64,000 nt of DNA from Polynucleobacter hirudinilacicola (GCF_002192535.1 NZ_NAIA01000003.1:651954-715953); one strand, 5' to 3'. Shown: positions 44,853-56,307, counted from the first letter of the stretch. Notes: generated by a model from the sequence alone, not told the origin. Translations and numbers: made by a program.

Positions 44853-47708
44853 ATGATGCAGGAATCAAGAGATAACTCTTATCTCTTTGGCGGTAACGCA
44901 CCCTACGTAGAGGAGCTCTACGAATCCTACTTGCAAGATCCTGCTTCTGTAGCTGATCATTGGCGAGCTTATTTTGATAACGTAAAACAAGTCCCGGCTG
45001 TGGATGGTTCTTCTCGAGCCGATATTGCGCATGCTCCTATTGTTGCTTCTTTTGCAGAGCGCGCTAAGCAGGGGCCTATCAGAACGATTTCTGATTCAGC
45101 TGACTCGGAGCTAGGACGTAAACGCGTTGCTGTTCAGCAATTAATTGCCGCATATCGTAACGTGGGCAATCGCTGGGCAAATATTGATCCTTTGAAGCGC
45201 ACTGAGCGCCAGGATATTCCAGAATTAGATCCGGCTTTCTATGGATTTACTGATGGCGATATGGATATCGTCTTCAATACCAGTAATACCTTCTTCGGTA
45301 AATCCGAAATGACCTTGCGTGATTTATTGCAAGCATTGCGCGAAACCTATTGCGGCACGATTGGTGCCGAATACATGTTTATTACCGATCAAAAGATTAA
45401 AAAGTGGTGGCAAGAGAAGTTGGAGTCTATTCGCTCAAAGCCCCAATTTAATCAAGAGAAAAAACGCCACATTTTAGATCGCGTTACAGCTGCTGAGGGC
45501 CTAGAGCGCTATCTACAGGCTAAGTACGTTGGTCAAAAACGCTTCTCCCTAGAGGGCGGCGATAGCTTTATTGCCTGTATGGATGAGGTAATTCATGAGG
45601 CGGGCGCTAAAGGCGTTCAAGAGATTGTGATTGGTATGGCCCATCGCGGTCGACTCAACGTCTTGGTCAATACATTGGGCAAAATGCCAAAAGACTTATT
45701 TGCTGAGTTTGAGCACAAAGGTCCGGAGACCTTGCCTGCTGGTGACGTAAAGTATCACCAAGGTTTCTCTAGCGATATTTCAACACCTGCTGGTCCAGTG
45801 CATGTCTCTTTAGCATTTAACCCATCTCACCTTGAGATTGTGAATCCCGTAGTAGAGGGTTCTGCGCGCGCTCGTATGGATCGTCGTGGAGATCAACTAG
45901 GCGAACAGGTATTGCCCGTACTAGTTCATGGCGACGCTGCGATTGCTGGTCAAGGAGTGATGCAAGAAACTTTAGCAATGGCTGAGGTGCGTGGCTACTC
46001 AACCGGTGGCACGCTGCACATTGTGATTAATAACCAAATTGGTTTTACAACTTCTGACCCACGGGACTTACGGTCTAGCTTGTACTGTACCGACATCATG
46101 AAAGTGATTGATGCTCCAGTACTCCATGTGAATGGTGATGATCCTGAAGCAGTTGTTCTAGCAACCCAACTGGCCATTGAGTTCCGCACTCAGTTTCATA
46201 AAGATGTAGCGGTTGATATCGTCTGCTTCAGAAAGCTCGGCCATAACGAGCAAGATACGCCAGCAATGACTCAGCCGCTGATGTACAAAATCATTGCGGC
46301 CCATCCTGGTACGCGCAAGCTGTATGCAGATAAGTTAGAGGCCCAAGGTATTCTGCCCGCAGGTACCGGTGATCAGATGGTCAAGGATTATCGTGCGGCG
46401 ATGGATGCTGGCAAGCAAACCTCTGATCCAGTACTGAGCAATTTCAAAGGTAAGTTTGCTGTTGATTGGTCACCTTTCTTAAACAAGAAGTGGACTGATG
46501 AAGCGGATACTGCCATTCCATTGACAGAATGGAAGCGATTGGCTGAACGCGTATCTACCGCTCGTGAAGGATTTAAGGTTCACCCCTTAGTTGAAAAAGT
46601 ATTGAACGATCGTGCGGCCATGGGTCGTGGAGAAACCAATATTGACTGGGGTATGGGCGAGCACATGGCTTTTGCATCCCTAGTAGCGAGCGGCTATCCA
46701 GTACGCCTATCTGGTGAAGATAGTGGCCGCGGCACCTTTACCCATCGACATGCTGTTTTGCATAATCAAAATCGTGAGAAGTGGGATACCGGTGTTTATA
46801 TTCCGCTGCGTCACATTGCTAAAGATCAAGCCCCATTTTTGGTCATTGATTCAATCTTGTCAGAAGAGGCTGTGCTTGGTTTTGAGTATGGCTACGCTTC
46901 AGCAGAGCCAAATACTTTAACGATCTGGGAAGCCCAGTTTGGCGACTTTGCTAATGGCGCACAAGTCGTGATCGACCAATTTATCGCCTCCGGCGAAGTG
47001 AAGTGGGGTCGTGCTAATGGCCTGGTGATGATGTTGCCGCATGGTTATGAAGGGCAAGGACCAGAGCATTCATCGGCTCGTCTTGAGCGCTTCATGCAAT
47101 TGTGTGCTGATACCAATATGCAAGTTGTTCAGCCAACAACCGCTTCGCAAATCTTCCATGTGTTACGTCGCCAAATGATTCGTCAGTTCCGCAAGCCGCT
47201 GATCTTGATGACACCAAAATCATTGCTCCGTAATAAAGAAGCTGCGTCTCCCTTGTCAGAATTTACCAAAGGTGGATTCCAGACCGTTATTGGTGAGCGT
47301 GACGACACGCTCGATGCTAAACAAGTAACGCGTTTGATTATGTGTTCCGGCAAGGTTTATTACGACTTGGTTAAACAACGCTCCGAGAAGAAGCTTGGCG
47401 ACGCTGCCATTATTCGTCTGGAGCAGTTATACCCATTCCCACATAAGGCGCTGACTTCTGAGTTGAAGAAATACCCAAAACTCGAGGAGATTGTTTGGTG
47501 TCAGGATGAGCCACAAAACCAAGGCGCTTGGTTCTTTGTTCAGCACAACATTCTAGAAAACATGTCAGACGGCATGAAGCTAGCGTATGCAGGGCGACCT
47601 GCATCAGCTTCACCTGCTTGTGGATATGCTCATCTTCACCAAGAACAGCAGAAGTCTTTATTGAATGCGGCATTTGCCAAACTAAAAGGTTATGTGATTA
47701 CAAAATAA
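44853..47708 (+). CDS. sucA: 2-oxoglutarate dehydrogenase E1 component
   Basis: Thiamine-diphosphate decarboxylase that starts the 2-oxoglutarate dehydrogenase reaction of the TCA cycle. The N-terminal YLFGGNAPYVEELYESYLQDP segment recruits E2; the core shows GMAHRGRLNVLVNTLG, the TPP-binding region and GEDSGRGTFTHRHAVLH. The ATG giving MMQESRDN, nine bases after GAAAGG, is chosen over a GTG three codons upstream that overlaps the Shine-Dalgarno. 951 residues. sucB and lpd follow. Confidence 0.97.
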   Translation: MMQESRDNSYLFGGNAPYVEELYESYLQDPASVADHWRAYFDNVKQVPAVDGSSRADIAHAPIVASFAERAKQGPIRTISDSADSELGRKRVAVQQLIAAYRNVGNRWANIDPLKRTERQDIPELDPAFYGFTDGDMDIVFNTSNTFFGKSEMTLRDLLQALRETYCGTIGAEYMFITDQKIKKWWQEKLESIRSKPQFNQEKKRHILDRVTAAEGLERYLQAKYVGQKRFSLEGGDSFIACMDEVIHEAGAKGVQEIVIGMAHRGRLNVLVNTLGKMPKDLFAEFEHKGPETLPAGDVKYHQGFSSDISTPAGPVHVSLAFNPSHLEIVNPVVEGSARARMDRRGDQLGEQVLPVLVHGDAAIAGQGVMQETLAMAEVRGYSTGGTLHIVINNQIGFTTSDPRDLRSSLYCTDIMKVIDAPVLHVNGDDPEAVVLATQLAIEFRTQFHKDVAVDIVCFRKLGHNEQDTPAMTQPLMYKIIAAHPGTRKLYADKLEAQGILPAGTGDQMVKDYRAAMDAGKQTSDPVLSNFKGKFAVDWSPFLNKKWTDEADTAIPLTEWKRLAERVSTAREGFKVHPLVEKVLNDRAAMGRGETNIDWGMGEHMAFASLVASGYPVRLSGEDSGRGTFTHRHAVLHNQNREKWDTGVYIPLRHIAKDQAPFLVIDSILSEEAVLGFEYGYASAEPNTLTIWEAQFGDFANGAQVVIDQFIASGEVKWGRANGLVMMLPHGYEGQGPEHSSARLERFMQLCADTNMQVVQPTTASQIFHVLRRQMIRQFRKPLILMTPKSLLRNKEAASPLSEFTKGGFQTVIGERDDTLDAKQVTRLIMCSGKVYYDLVKQRSEKKLGDAAIIRLEQLYPFPHKALTSELKKYPKLEEIVWCQDEPQNQGAWFFVQHNILENMSDGMKLAYAGRPASASPACGYAHLHQEQQKSLLNAAFAKLKGYVITK

Positions 47709-47750
47709 TCGACGTCATAACTCAACATACATATATAAACAGGATTAATC

Positions 47751-48938
47751 ATGGCTATTTTTGAAGTTAAAGTTCCACAACTCTCCGAATCAGTTGCTGA
47801 AGCAACTTTATTGCAATGGAAAAAGAAGGTTGGTGACGCCGTCGGTCAAGACGAAATCTTGATTGAAATTGAAACTGACAAAGTTGTTCTCGAAGTGCCA
47901 GCCCCTTCAGCAGGCGTTCTGACTGAAATCGTGATTGCCGATGGCGGTACCGTTGTTGCTGAGCAATTGATTGCCAAGATTGATAGCACTGCAGTAGCTG
48001 CTGCCGCTCCAGCCCCTGCAAAAGCAGCAGCTCCAGCAGCAGCTCCCGCTCCAGCCGCTAAAGCTAGTGCCGCTGCCGCTCCTTCCGCTGCCAAAATCCT
48101 GGCTGAAAACAACATTAGCGCTGCTCAGGTTGCAGGCTCTGGTCGCGATGGTCGTATTACTAAGGGCGATGCCTTAAGCGCTGCAGCTGGCGGTACAAAA
48201 TCTGCCGCAATTCCAAGCGCCCCGATTCCGATGGGCGACCGCCCAGAAGAGCGCGTTCCAATGAGTCGCTTACGTGCGCGTATTGCAGAGCGCTTGCTTG
48301 AGTCACAAGCAAACAATGCCATTTTGACTACCTTCAATGAAGTCAATATGGCTCCAGTGATTGCAATGCGTAATAAGTACAAAGATCAGTTTGAAAAAGT
48401 TCATGGTGTGAAGTTAGGCTTCATGTCTTTCTTTGTAAAAGCTGCAACACACGCTTTGAAGAAATTCCCATTACTCAATGCTTCTGTTGATGGTAACGAC
48501 ATTGTTTACCACGGCTACTTTGATATCGGTATTGCAGTGAGCTCACCACGTGGCTTGGTTGTTCCAATTTTGCGTGATGTTGACCAAATGAATCTGGCTG
48601 ATATCGAGAAAAAGATTGCTGAGTTTGGCGCTAAAGCCCGCGAAGGTAAGCTGTCGATTGAAGACTTGACTGGTGGCACATTCTCCATCTCTAACGGTGG
48701 TGTATTTGGCTCTATGCTCTCCACACCAATTATCAACCCACCACAATCTGCCATTTTGGGTATCCATGCTACTAAGGACCGCGCAGTGGTTGAAAATGGT
48801 CAAGTAGTAGTTCGTCCAATTAACTATTTAGCCTTGTCTTATGACCACCGCATTATTGATGGTCGTGAGGCCGTGCTTGGCTTGGTTGCGATGAAGGATG
48901 CTTTAGAAGATCCATCACGTCTTCTCCTTGATTTGTAA
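47751..48938 (+). CDS. sucB: Dihydrolipoyl succinyltransferase, E2 of 2-oxoglutarate dehydrogenase
   Basis: Core E2 enzyme of 395 residues. The lipoyl domain (about 2-77) has the modified lysine K44 in [11 protein letters not shown]; an Ala/Pro-rich linker follows; then the peripheral subunit-binding domain ([19 protein letters not shown]) and the catalytic domain ending [16 protein letters not shown] with the active His. It is 42 bases after sucA and 12 before lpd. Confidence 0.97.
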   Translation: MAIFEVKVPQLSESVAEATLLQWKKKVGDAVGQDEILIEIETDKVVLEVPAPSAGVLTEIVIADGGTVVAEQLIAKIDSTAVAAAAPAPAKAAAPAAAPAPAAKASAAAAPSAAKILAENNISAAQVAGSGRDGRITKGDALSAAAGGTKSAAIPSAPIPMGDRPEERVPMSRLRARIAERLLESQANNAILTTFNEVNMAPVIAMRNKYKDQFEKVHGVKLGFMSFFVKAATHALKKFPLLNASVDGNDIVYHGYFDIGIAVSSPRGLVVPILRDVDQMNLADIEKKIAEFGAKAREGKLSIEDLTGGTFSISNGGVFGSMLSTPIINPPQSAILGIHATKDRAVVENGQVVVRPINYLALSYDHRIIDGREAVLGLVAMKDALEDPSRLLLDL

Positions 48939-48950
48939 GAAGGGAAGATC

Positions 48951-50387
48951 ATGAGCCAAGCTTTTGATGTACTCGTCATTGGTGGTGGCCCTGGTGGCTA
49001 CATCGCCGCAATTCGTGCAGCGCAACTCGGCTTCAAAGTCGCTTGCGCAGAATCACATAGCTACGACGATCCTAAAGGTGAGCCACGCTTAGGCGGTACT
49101 TGCTTAAACGTTGGCTGTATTCCTTCTAAAGCCTTGTTAGCCTCTTCCGAGGAGTTTGAGAAGATTGCTCATCATGCTGCTGATCATGGCATCAAAGTTG
49201 GCTCGGTCAGCATTGATTCCAAGAAGATGGTTGCCCGTAAAGATGACATCGTTACCAAGATGACCGGTGGCATCCAGTACCTTTTCCGCAAGAACAAAAT
49301 TACCTTGCTAAAAGGTCATGCATCTTTCGAAGGTAAGGGTGCTGATGGCTATCAAGTGAAGATTGATGGCAAAGATAAATCCACTGTGAGTGCAAAGAAC
49401 GTCATTATTGCAACTGGCTCTAAAGCACGTCATTTGCCAGGCTTACCAGTTGATAATGTCTTGGTTTGCGATAACGAAGGCGCATTAAAGTTTGATTCAG
49501 TGCCCAAGAAGCTAGGCGTGATCGGTGCTGGCGTCATTGGTTTAGAGCTTGGCTCAGTATGGCGCCGCCTTGGCTCTGAAGTAACTGTGCTTGAGGCATT
49601 ACCATCTTTCCTAGCTGCTTGCGATGTCAGTATTGCTAAAGAAGCGCAAAAGCTTTTTGTGAAACAAGGTCTCAACATCAACATGGGTGTGAAGATCGGC
49701 GAAGTAAAAGCTGATAAGAAGGGTGTTGTAGTTAATTACACCGATAGCGCCGGTAAAGCAGCTAAATTAGAATGTGATCGTTTGATTGTGTCTGTTGGCC
49801 GCGTTCCAAACACCGATAAATTAGGTTTAGATAAGATTGGCCTGAAGGTAGATGAGCGTGGCTTCATTCCAATTGATGACCATACTTGCGCGACAGCAGC
49901 ACCAGGCGTGTACGCTGTGGGTGATGTAGTGCGTGGCCCAATGTTGGCTCATAAAGCAGAGGATGAGGGTGTTCTCGCCGCTGAAGTGATTGCCGGTCAA
50001 AAGCCGCATATTGATTACAACTGTATTCCTTGGGTGATCTATACCGATCCTGAAATTGCTTGGGTTGGTAAGACTGAGCAAGCCTTGAAAGAGGCTGGTA
50101 TTGCATACAAGGCTGGTCAATTCCCATTTGGGGCTAATGGCCGTGCCTTAGGTATGGGTCGCGCGGATGGTTTTGTCAAAATATTGGCTGATGCCAAGAC
50201 TGATGAAATCCTGGGTGTTCACATCATTGGGCCAAATGCTTCTGATTTAATTGCTGAAGCAGCTGTAGCAATGGAATTCAAAGCAGCAGCTGAAGATATT
50301 GCACGTATCTGTCATCCGCATCCAAGCTTGTCAGAAGTGATGCGCGAAGCAGCATTGGCGACGGACCAACGTGCATTAAATATGTAA
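48951..50387 (+). CDS. lpd: Dihydrolipoamide dehydrogenase, E3
   Basis: FAD/NAD disulfide oxidoreductase that reoxidises lipoamide. It has FAD motif [14 protein letters not shown], redox-active disulfide [13 protein letters not shown], an NAD motif [15 protein letters not shown], and the C-terminal HPHPSLSE with the His-Glu catalytic pair. The 478 residues are usual. Its stop directly abuts the TTG start of zapE. Confidence 0.98.
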   Translation: MSQAFDVLVIGGGPGGYIAAIRAAQLGFKVACAESHSYDDPKGEPRLGGTCLNVGCIPSKALLASSEEFEKIAHHAADHGIKVGSVSIDSKKMVARKDDIVTKMTGGIQYLFRKNKITLLKGHASFEGKGADGYQVKIDGKDKSTVSAKNVIIATGSKARHLPGLPVDNVLVCDNEGALKFDSVPKKLGVIGAGVIGLELGSVWRRLGSEVTVLEALPSFLAACDVSIAKEAQKLFVKQGLNINMGVKIGEVKADKKGVVVNYTDSAGKAAKLECDRLIVSVGRVPNTDKLGLDKIGLKVDERGFIPIDDHTCATAAPGVYAVGDVVRGPMLAHKAEDEGVLAAEVIAGQKPHIDYNCIPWVIYTDPEIAWVGKTEQALKEAGIAYKAGQFPFGANGRALGMGRADGFVKILADAKTDEILGVHIIGPNASDLIAEAAVAMEFKAAAEDIARICHPHPSLSEVMREAALATDQRALNM

Positions 50388-51491
50388 TTGAAAACCATTG
50401 AGTTTTACCAGCAAGAGTTAAAAGCGCGCGGGTATCAAAGCGATCCCGCGCAGCTCCGCGCTGTGGAGCGTCTTCAGCAGTGCGAAGACGAGTGGATTTC
50501 CTATAAAGAGATTCGCAGTAATAATTTCAAAAAAGCGATCTTTAAGCCTGACTTACCGCAAGGCCTTTATTTATGGGGTGGAGTTGGTCGAGGTAAATCT
50601 TTCATCATGGACTGCTTTTATGCAGCCTCGCCTTTAGAGAAAAAGATTCGTATTCATTTTCATGAGTTCATGCGTGAAGTGCATCGCGAGTTGCATGAGC
50701 TCTCTGGATTATCTGACCCCTTGAATGAGCTGGCCAAAAGAATCTCCAATCGCTATCGCTTGATTTGCTTTGATGAGTTTCATATTAATGACATTGCTGA
50801 CGCGATGATCTTGTATCGCCTACTCAGTGCGCTATTTGAGGATCGTGTGCAATTTGTGATGACATCAAACTATCGGCCAGATCAACTTTATCCCAATGGT
50901 TTACATCGCGATCGATTAATTCCGGCAATTAAATTATTGGAAGAAAAGTTGGATATCTTGAATGTTGATGCAGGTAATGACTACCGTCGTGTGCAGATGG
51001 CTCAAGTCGAGGCATATCTCACGCCTGCCAGCGCAGAAACACAAGCCAAACTTGGGCAAATGTTTCAGACGCTCATTGGTAATCAAAAAGAGGCAGATAT
51101 GCCGGTTTTACATATTGAATCTCGCGAACTCCGTCCTTTGCATATGGCCAATGGTGTGGTCTGGTTTGATTTTCAGACTTTGTGCTGCGGACCACGCTCC
51201 CAAAACGACTATCTAGAGATTGCCAATCAGTTTCATACAGTGATTCTCTCTGGAGTCCCCTATATGCCTCCCAGAATGACTAATGAGGCGCGGCGCTTTA
51301 TCTGGTTAATTGATGTTTTATATGACCATAAAATCAAGCTGATCATCTCAGCTGAGGTTCCAGCGCCAGATTTGTATACCGAGGGCCAAATTACCGCTGA
51401 ATTCTCTAGAACCGTATCGCGCCTCATTGAAATGCAGTCCCGTGACTACCTGGATGCACCGCGCCGGGTAATTGATACCAGCTTGACCTAA
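50388..51491 (+). CDS. zapE: ZapE/AFG1-type cell-division ATPase
   Basis: P-loop ATPase that modulates the FtsZ ring in E. coli. Walker A is YLWGGVGRGKSFIMD (about 63-77), Walker B is LICFDEFHINDIADA, and the C-terminal family segment FDFQTLCCGPRSQNDYLEIA is present. 367 residues. The TTG start has no gap after the lpd stop, so it is translated by coupling with lpd; no better start lies nearby. A lpd-zapE neighbourhood is typical of betaproteobacteria. Confidence 0.92.
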   Translation: MKTIEFYQQELKARGYQSDPAQLRAVERLQQCEDEWISYKEIRSNNFKKAIFKPDLPQGLYLWGGVGRGKSFIMDCFYAASPLEKKIRIHFHEFMREVHRELHELSGLSDPLNELAKRISNRYRLICFDEFHINDIADAMILYRLLSALFEDRVQFVMTSNYRPDQLYPNGLHRDRLIPAIKLLEEKLDILNVDAGNDYRRVQMAQVEAYLTPASAETQAKLGQMFQTLIGNQKEADMPVLHIESRELRPLHMANGVVWFDFQTLCCGPRSQNDYLEIANQFHTVILSGVPYMPPRMTNEARRFIWLIDVLYDHKIKLIISAEVPAPDLYTEGQITAEFSRTVSRLIEMQSRDYLDAPRRVIDTSLT

Positions 51492-51500
51492 AATAGGGTC

Positions 51501-52352
51501 ATGAGTAGCCTTTCCTCCATTAACGCCGATTTACATTGCCATTCAGTAGTTTCTGACGGCACTCTAACGCCTGAAGTGCTTGCAGAGCGCGCTAAAGCAA
51601 ATGGGGTGAATTTATGGGCGCTAACGGATCATGATGAATTAGGTGGTCAGCAACGTGCTCGTGATGCGGCTAGCGCTTTAAATATTGATTACCTTGCTGG
51701 TGTAGAAATTTCAGTGACTTGGATGGGGCAAACCATTCACATCGTTGGGCTCGGTATTGATGCTGAACATCTCGGTATTCTTGAGGGCTTACGTCGAACA
51801 CGCGAAGGTCGAGGTAATCGTGCTCAATTGATGGCAGAGCAATTGGCTAAAGTTGGGATTCCGGGTGCATATGAGGGTGCTTTGCTATACGCCGGTAATC
51901 ATCAGCTGATCTCGCGAACTCACTTTGCACGTTTCTTGGTAGAGCAGGGTGTTTGCCGCGATACAGAGCATGTATTCAAAAACTACTTGGTTGAAGATAA
52001 GCCAGGCTATGTTCCTCATATGTGGGCAACATTAGATGATGCGGTTGCTTGGATTAAGGCGGCCGGCGGCGTAGCCGTCATTGCGCACCCAGGACGTTAT
52101 AGCCGGCTTAACGCTATGCAGATGGACGAGCTGTATAAACATTTCAAAGATATTGGTGGCTTAGCCATTGAAGTGATTACTGGAAGCCATAGCCCAGACC
52201 AATACCAAACTTTTGGGAAGATTGCGCAACAATATGGTTTCTTAGCTTCACGTGGATCGGATTTTCATGATCCAAATGAGAGTCACATTGACTTAGGTAA
52301 TTTGCCGCATTTACCAGATCACCTCACGCCAGTGTGGTCTGTCTTTCATTAA
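51501..52352 (+). CDS. PHP-domain phosphoesterase (RNase AM/YciV type)
   Basis: A 283-residue metal-dependent hydrolase of the PHP family: DLHCHSVVSDGTLTPEVLAERA with two metal histidines, ALTDHDELGG, VAVIAHPGRYSR and SRGSDFHDP near the C-terminus complete the metal site. E. coli YciV (RNase AM) is a 5'-3' exoribonuclease and 3',5'-bisphosphate nucleotidase, the probable activity here. It starts nine bases after zapE and precedes trpS, as yciV neighbours trp genes in other bacteria. Confidence 0.87.
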   Translation: MSSLSSINADLHCHSVVSDGTLTPEVLAERAKANGVNLWALTDHDELGGQQRARDAASALNIDYLAGVEISVTWMGQTIHIVGLGIDAEHLGILEGLRRTREGRGNRAQLMAEQLAKVGIPGAYEGALLYAGNHQLISRTHFARFLVEQGVCRDTEHVFKNYLVEDKPGYVPHMWATLDDAVAWIKAAGGVAVIAHPGRYSRLNAMQMDELYKHFKDIGGLAIEVITGSHSPDQYQTFGKIAQQYGFLASRGSDFHDPNESHIDLGNLPHLPDHLTPVWSVFH

Positions 52353-52381
52353 TTCATTAACAACAAAGATAAAGAATAAAG

Positions 52382-53584
52382 ATGTTTGCTGAACGCGTTC
52401 TCTCTGGTATGCGACCTACGGGTAATTTGCATCTTGGCCACTATCATGGTGTGCTCAAGAATTGGGTACGCTTGCAATCTGAGTATCCATGTTTTTTCTT
52501 TGCTGCTGATTGGCATGCCTTAACCACTCACTATGACACTCCAGATGTGATTGAGCAGTCAGTTTGGGATATGGTGATTGACTGGTTGGCTGCGGGTGTA
52601 GATCCAAACCAAGCAACCTTATTTATTCAGAGCAAAGTGCCTGAGCATGCAGAACTGTTCTTGTTATTGTCGATGGGAACTCCATTGGGCTGGCTTGAGC
52701 GGGTTCCGACCTATAAGGACCAGATTGAAAAGTTAAAAGAAAAAGATCTTCAAACCTATGGCTTCCTAGGTTATCCACTGTTACAAGCTGCCGATATTTT
52801 GATTTATCGTGCGCAATTTGTGCCAGTTGGGGAGGATCAAGTTCCTCATGTGGAGATGACTCGTGAAGTTGCGCGTCGCTTTAATTATTTATATGGTCGC
52901 GAACCAGGCTTTGAAGAAAAAGCTTTAGAGGCAGTAAAGAAACTGGGAAGCAAGCGCGCCAAAATGTATACCGAATTACGTGTGGCATTTCAGGAGCGTG
53001 GCGACGATGAAGCGCTAGAACAAGCAAAAGCTTTGCTCCAAGAGGCACAAAGCTTGTCGATGGCCGATCGCGAGAGATTGTTTGGTTTCTTGGAGGGCTC
53101 ACGCAAAATCATCCTTCCTGAACCACAAGCATTGCTCACTGCTGCATCACGGATGCCTGGTATAGATGGGCAAAAGATGTCTAAGTCTTATGGCAACACC
53201 ATCAGTATTCGCGAACAGCCTGAAGAAGTCATCAAGAAGATTCGTACAATGCCAACGGATCCTGCCAGGGTTCGCAGGACTGATGCTGGCGATCCGGCAC
53301 GATGCCCGGTATGGCAATTGCATACCGTGTACTCCAATGAAGAAACTAAGCAATGGGTCGACAAAGGCTGCAAGTCTGCCGGTATTGGTTGTCTTGAGTG
53401 TAAACAACCGGTAATTGATGCAATTCTGGCTGAGCAGCAACCGATGTTTGAGCGCGCTCAAAAATATTTAGATGACCCAAGCTTGTTGCGCTCAATCATT
53501 GCGGATGGCTGTGATAAGGCCCGTAAGGTTGCGCAAGAAACAATGCGTGAGGTCCGTGAAGCAATGGGCCTTGACTACGATTAA
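52382..53584 (+). CDS. trpS: Tryptophanyl-tRNA synthetase
   Basis: Class I aminoacyl-tRNA synthetase of 400 residues. The HIGH-like motif is GNLHLGHYHG (about 14-23) and the KMSKS motif is GQKMSKSYGN (about 262-271). It belongs to the longer betaproteobacterial form with an insertion before KMSKS. The end overlaps or abuts the start of the following methyltransferase gene. Confidence 0.97.
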   Translation: MFAERVLSGMRPTGNLHLGHYHGVLKNWVRLQSEYPCFFFAADWHALTTHYDTPDVIEQSVWDMVIDWLAAGVDPNQATLFIQSKVPEHAELFLLLSMGTPLGWLERVPTYKDQIEKLKEKDLQTYGFLGYPLLQAADILIYRAQFVPVGEDQVPHVEMTREVARRFNYLYGREPGFEEKALEAVKKLGSKRAKMYTELRVAFQERGDDEALEQAKALLQEAQSLSMADRERLFGFLEGSRKIILPEPQALLTAASRMPGIDGQKMSKSYGNTISIREQPEEVIKKIRTMPTDPARVRRTDAGDPARCPVWQLHTVYSNEETKQWVDKGCKSAGIGCLECKQPVIDAILAEQQPMFERAQKYLDDPSLLRSIIADGCDKARKVAQETMREVREAMGLDYD

Positions 53585-53594
53585 GGCTTTTGGT

Positions 53595-54158
53595 TTGCCT
53601 AATGCGCATGATGCGATTGCGAAGCCATCCCCATGGGTGGTGCGCTTTGCGCCACTTATTCCTCAGGGTGGAGTTGTTCTTGATCTTGCTTGTGGTTCTG
53701 GCCGCCATTCGATGCTATTGGCCAATTTAGCTTACTCAGTATTAGCAGTTGATCAAGATGTCAGCGCAATCGAGGCTATTCAGTCCTCCTCTATCACCCC
53801 AAAATGCCTAAATCTTGAGCAAGATGTTTGGCCCCTTCGTGGAGCTAGTTTTCATGGCATTGTGGTGACTAATTACCTATACCGTCCCCATATGGATTCT
53901 TTGCCAGAACTTTTAGAAGATGGTGGAATCTTGATCTATGAAACTTTTGCCCAAGGTAATGAGCAGTTCGGCAAACCATCTAACCCTAATTTCCTCTTAA
54001 ATTCAGGGGAATTATTGGCTTTTGCTGCTCGTCATGGGCTCAAAGTCCTTGCTTATGAGGATATTTATGTGGATGACCCCAAACCAGCCATGGTTCAGCG
54101 CCTTTGTGCTGTAAAAGGCGCGTTAAAAGAGCACATTCCGTTACAATTTCAAGGTTAA
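53595..54158 (+). CDS. Class I SAM-dependent methyltransferase, start uncertain
   Basis: A Rossmann-fold methyltransferase: motif [20 protein letters not shown], then [25 protein letters not shown] and [15 protein letters not shown]. The substrate is unknown; similar small proteins are annotated TehB-like or as ubiquinone-like methyltransferases. No ATG is available. The TTG chosen has TAAGG seven bases ahead and gives [14 protein letters not shown] (187 residues); alternatives are TTG at 53571 and GTG at 53556 or 53547, all within trpS. Confidence 0.78.
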   Translation: MPNAHDAIAKPSPWVVRFAPLIPQGGVVLDLACGSGRHSMLLANLAYSVLAVDQDVSAIEAIQSSSITPKCLNLEQDVWPLRGASFHGIVVTNYLYRPHMDSLPELLEDGGILIYETFAQGNEQFGKPSNPNFLLNSGELLAFAARHGLKVLAYEDIYVDDPKPAMVQRLCAVKGALKEHIPLQFQG

Positions 54159-54183
54159 GACAGTCAATATCGGTGCATATTCG

Positions 54184-55107
54184 GTGACAAATACAGTTCA
54201 ATCCAAAGGCAGTAAAAAAACCATTTCCGGTAGCATGCCGGCTATTGTTACGCCAATGTATGAAGATGGTAGCCTGGATTACGACAGCTTGCGCTCTTTA
54301 TTAGATTGGCATGTTGCCGAAGGTTCTGATGGCATTGTGATTGTTGGCACGAGCGGAGAATCTCCAACTGTCTCCGTAGAAGAGCATTGTGAATTGATTC
54401 GCGTTACCGTAGAGCATATTGCTGGCCGCATTCCTGTGATTGCAGGTACTGGCGGCAACTCCACAATCGAAGCCATTGAGTTGACCGAGTTTGCTAAAAA
54501 AGTTGGGGCTGATGCTAGCTTGCAAGTAGTTCCTTATTACAACAAGCCAACTCAAGAGGGCATGTATGCTCACTTTAAAAAAATTGCAGAGTCTGTTGAC
54601 CTGCCAGTAATTTTATATAACGTTCCAGGCCGCACGGTAGCGGATTTAGCTGGCGATACTGTTGTCCGTTTGGCTGGTGTACCGGGAATTATTGCGATTA
54701 AAGATGCCACCGGTAGCTTAGAGCGAGGCACTTTGTTGCTCGCTGATTTAAAGCGTGCAGGCCATAGTGATTTCTCAGTATTTTCAGGCGATGACTTAAC
54801 GGCTGCAATGTTGATGCTGATGGGTGGTAAAGGCAATATTTCAGTAACAGCTAATGTGGCGCCTCGCTTAATGCATGAGCTATGTGTTGCGGCAATGTCT
54901 GATGATGTAAAAAAGACCCGCGAGATTCAATACAAATTGTTGGCAGTTCATAAAGCAATGTTCACAGAGGCAAACCCAATTCCAGTGAAATGGGCTCTGC
55001 ATGAAATGGGTATGATCACGGCAGGCATTCGCTTGCCGTTAACCCCTTTGAGCGCGTCCTTACGTGAGCCTTTGAAGGCAGCATTAAAACAGGCTGACTT
55101 GATATGA
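54184..55107 (+). CDS. dapA: 4-hydroxy-tetrahydrodipicolinate synthase
   Basis: Condenses pyruvate and aspartate semialdehyde in the lysine/diaminopimelate pathway. The TIM-barrel motifs are [14 protein letters not shown], the catalytic Tyr in YNVPGRT and the Schiff-base Lys in [13 protein letters not shown]. The 307 residues include an N-terminal extension of about ten residues from the GTG start; no closer ATG matches. It overlaps bamC by four bases (ATGA). Confidence 0.96.
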   Translation: MTNTVQSKGSKKTISGSMPAIVTPMYEDGSLDYDSLRSLLDWHVAEGSDGIVIVGTSGESPTVSVEEHCELIRVTVEHIAGRIPVIAGTGGNSTIEAIELTEFAKKVGADASLQVVPYYNKPTQEGMYAHFKKIAESVDLPVILYNVPGRTVADLAGDTVVRLAGVPGIIAIKDATGSLERGTLLLADLKRAGHSDFSVFSGDDLTAAMLMLMGGKGNISVTANVAPRLMHELCVAAMSDDVKKTREIQYKLLAVHKAMFTEANPIPVKWALHEMGMITAGIRLPLTPLSASLREPLKAALKQADLI

Positions 55108-56249
55108 TGAGTGTGATGCAACTACTTCGCCGGTGCACGGCAACTCTTGGCCTGATGATCATGGCTGCTATTGTCTTGACAGCTTGTAAATCGGTTACTA
55201 GCAACGATACCGTGGATTACAAGAGCACAGGGGCAGTAAGGGGTCCTAACTTATCTTATCCACCGGATTTAATTACTGCTCAGGCCGATCGTCGTTACAT
55301 TGTTCAAGACGGCACTGCAACGATGTCGGAATATAACGCAGCGATGAAGAAATCTGTGCAGATGCGCAGCAACGTCATGACTGGTATCCCTGGTATGCGT
55401 ATAGCCCGAGATGGGGAGCGTCGCTGGCTAGTGGTTGATAAACCAGCCACAGAGCTATATCCGCAGGTTAAGGATTTTTGGCAGGAAAATGGCTTCTTAT
55501 TGGTTGTTGATTCACCATCTACCGGCATTATGGAAACCGATTGGGCAGAAAACCGCAGCAAGATTCCTCAGGATTGGCTACGCTCAACAATCGGCGGTTT
55601 CCTGGATACTCTTTATGACACTGGTGAGCGTGATAAATACAAAACTCGTCTTGAGGCTCCCAAGCCAAATGAAACTGAGATTTACATTACGCAAAAAGGG
55701 GCTCTGGAAAAGTGTATTACAGACGGTGGAGCCTGTAACTCTACGGTATGGACTAGCCGTCCCAATGATCCGGAGTTAGAAGCAGTATTTTTAGCCCGCC
55801 TCATGGAGCGTCTTGGTATGACTCAAGAGCAGGCTAAAGCGATGGTTGCAGTGCCTTTGGGTCCGAAAAATCCTAAAGCTAAGTTAATGCAAGAAGCTAA
55901 TAAGCAAGCTTATATTGAGTTGAGCACGGGTTTTGATCGCTCTTGGCGTGATGTGGGCCTAGCCTTGGATCGCTCTAACTTTACGGTTGAAGATCGTAAT
56001 CGCTCTGGCGGTATTTACTATGTGCGCTATGTAAATGCTAAGGACGTAGGAGATACCAAAGGATTCTTCTCCAATCTCTTTAGTAGTAAAGATGATTCGA
56101 AATTACAGGCCAAAAAATATCAGGTGATCGTGAAGAGCACTGGCGAGAATTCAGCAAATGTTTATGTGCAAGATGCTGATGGAAAACCAGAGAATAGCCA
56201 GGCTGGGGTTCAGCTATTAACTTTGCTGACAGATCAATTGAGTAAATAA
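55104..56249 (+). CDS. bamC: Outer-membrane assembly lipoprotein BamC
   Basis: Lipoprotein partner of the BAM complex that inserts beta-barrel proteins. The signal peptide ends in lipobox LTAC with C28. The unstructured N-terminal segment [17 protein letters not shown], which in the family binds BamD, is followed by two helix-grip domains; [24 protein letters not shown] is conserved. 381 residues. dapA-bamC is a classic gene pair. Confidence 0.94.
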   Translation: MMSVMQLLRRCTATLGLMIMAAIVLTACKSVTSNDTVDYKSTGAVRGPNLSYPPDLITAQADRRYIVQDGTATMSEYNAAMKKSVQMRSNVMTGIPGMRIARDGERRWLVVDKPATELYPQVKDFWQENGFLLVVDSPSTGIMETDWAENRSKIPQDWLRSTIGGFLDTLYDTGERDKYKTRLEAPKPNETEIYITQKGALEKCITDGGACNSTVWTSRPNDPELEAVFLARLMERLGMTQEQAKAMVAVPLGPKNPKAKLMQEANKQAYIELSTGFDRSWRDVGLALDRSNFTVEDRNRSGGIYYVRYVNAKDVGDTKGFFSNLFSSKDDSKLQAKKYQVIVKSTGENSANVYVQDADGKPENSQAGVQLLTLLTDQLSK

Positions 56250-56264
56250 GTAATTCAAGTTAAT

Positions 56265-56292
56265 AAAAAAGCCGCTCTGAAGCGGCTTTTTT
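56265..56292. terminator. Bidirectional terminator between bamC and a lipoprotein gene
   Basis: A perfect 12-bp stem AAAAAAGCCGCT/AGCGGCTTTTTT with loop CTGA gives a T-run on both strands. It lies 15 bases past the bamC stop and 15 bases from the end of the convergent lipoprotein gene. It is the clearest intrinsic terminator in the window. Confidence 0.93.
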
Positions 56293-56307
56293 TCTTCAAG
56301 AAGAAGA

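Noticed and set aside
47990..48090. GCAGCAGCTCC-type repeats read as a possible tandem repeat array
   Set aside because: This is the Ala/Pro linker of the sucB product, normal for E2 enzymes, with no regular unit.
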